DNA from: Vicia villosa
Taxonomy: Eukaryota; Streptophyta; Magnoliopsida; Fabales; Fabaceae
Assembly: GCF_029867415.1 (NCBI RefSeq)
Contig: NW_026705227.1
Location: 558,001 to 622,000, forward strand
Direction: 5' to 3'
Length of the DNA: 64,000 nucleotides
Under the pieces are notes generated by a model. That model worked only from the letters and a program-made list of their open reading frames with translations, did not search any database and was not told where the DNA came from. Below, piece by piece: positions 62,816-64,000 of this stretch (positions are counted from its first letter, which is position 1; every line of letters begins with the position of its first letter). The position numbers and the translations under genes are program-made.

Positions 62816-64000
62816 AATACATCCTTTGACTTTTTGGAAAAAAATTCAGGGACTGGGTTTCTTCGCGGCAAAAGCATGTAACTTTCCCTCTCTCTCTCAC
62901 TAACAACTTTCTCTCTAAAGTCAACTTAATTTTTCTATTTCTTTTATTTTATCTTACACAAAATATGTTAGAAAAATAAGTTATCTAATATCATTGTTTG
63001 GATACACAATAAAGCAAATGGTGATTATTTATTATGGAGGGGAAAATGTGAGGGTAAGAAAATTAAGAGAAAAAAAGAGAAATCTTAATTTCAAAACTTT
63101 TTATATTTGGAGTTGTACAAGGTAACATCAATTTTCTTTTCTTTTTTTTTTTTGTTTAATTTTGAAAATTAAAGTTTAAGAGAAAAAATTAGAGAAATTT
63201 TAATTTCCAAACTTTTTATATATAGTGTATGGGATGACATCAATTTTTTGTTTTTTATTTTAAATATTAATTTCAAAATTTTGGCCAAAGATTGTATCAA
63301 AATTTTCTAAGGATGTAAGGAATGTCACAAATATGCTAGTATACAACCTTAAACTTTCTTTGAAAAGTCCTATTTTAAACTTATAGCTTATAACTTATTA
63401 GCTCGTATGATAATAAAAGACATGTTTGATAACAGTCTTTTTATCATGAATTTATAACTTATTTTATTAATTTATAATTTATTTTACTGACGCTATTTTA
63501 ACTAACGTTTTAACTTATAGTTTATAGCTTATATTTTTTCCTTTTATTATTACCATTATAAATTTTAATTATTTTAAATATACATTTAATTATTAATTAA
63601 AAAAATATTTTTTATGTCATTTAAATTTATCAGTTAGTTAAACTGTTAATTTTACCAAACAATTTAATTAGTTTATCAGCTATGAATCATCAGTCATCAG
63701 CTATAAACTATAAACTATTAACCATCGGCCATAAGTTATAAATTATCAGCTAACTTATCACCCTACCGTTTATTTTACCAAACAAATACACATTTTCAAA
63801 AGATATAAAACCTTAACAAATTTCTTGCATTTACATCAAACAAACACACATTTTGGGTAAGTTTCAAGTTGTGTTTTATCATCTTTTTGAAAACGACTAT
63901 TAGGTGACTTAAATAATATTTATTCAATTTAGACTAGAACACTTCCAAGGTTCTTAGGACACTTGGGCCGCTAAAAGTTATTTTATGAATACCATTTTTA
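62816..64000. other. TNL-3 upstream flank with MITE-like sequence
   Basis: No gene is seen. 63,355-63,790 is dense in 'cttatagcttata', 'atcagctataaac' and 'ttaccaaacaa' words in both orientations, beginning near GACATGTTTGATAA and ending near TTTTACCAAACAAATAC. It looks like a MITE whose exact ends and TSD I could not fix. Confidence 0.5.

Overview
This is plant nuclear DNA, most likely from a temperate (galegoid) legume. It is AT-rich, has genes with introns, and carries three TIR-NB-ARC-LRR (TNL) disease-resistance genes whose exon layout and LRR/C-JID sequences look like legume N-like TNLs. The species is inferred from family resemblance only. The three TNLs are all on the minus strand and share the same six-exon structure and intron phases.

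Layout. 1-8,215: left copy of a segmental duplication holding TNL-1 (2,806-8,151), whose N-terminal coding exon is split by a Tourist-like MITE. 8,500-11,650: MITEs and the 3' flank of TNL-2. 11,845-15,870: TNL-2, the most canonical TNL (about 1,034 aa). 16,000-31,300: transposon debris: hAT elements, a Mutator-like element with plant mobile domain, FAR1, MULE transposase and OTU remains, a higher-order tandem array of about 364 bp, a large terminal-inverted-repeat element with another nested in it, and microsatellites. 31,342-45,160 and 45,173-51,198: two probable, related, adjacent Helitrons. The first is stuffed with a copia-like element with identical LTRs, a 2.4-kb solo LTR, a LINE remnant and MITEs. 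The second carries exon pieces of at least three host genes (chromomethylase-like BAH, 4-coumarate-CoA-ligase-like, E2F/DEL-like). 51,200-53,650: MULE and Stowaway debris. 53,657-62,815: right copy of the segmental duplication with TNL-3 (57,793-62,683, about 1,301 aa). 62,815-64,000: upstream flank with MITE-like sequence.

Functionally the only intact protein-coding genes are the TNLs, predicted intracellular immune receptors (TIR NADase signalling domain, NB-ARC switch, LRR and C-JID recognition region). TNL-1 and TNL-3 carry an unusual N-terminal extension made of degenerate repeats (about 50 residues each) that echo the first strand and helix of the TIR domain; TNL-2 lacks it. Everything else is transposable-element sequence or decayed gene fragments. 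Many insertions could be delimited to the base by their target-site duplications (TSDs), and nested order plus presence or absence between duplicate copies gives a relative chronology. All alignments and splice sites were read by eye; no database search was run.
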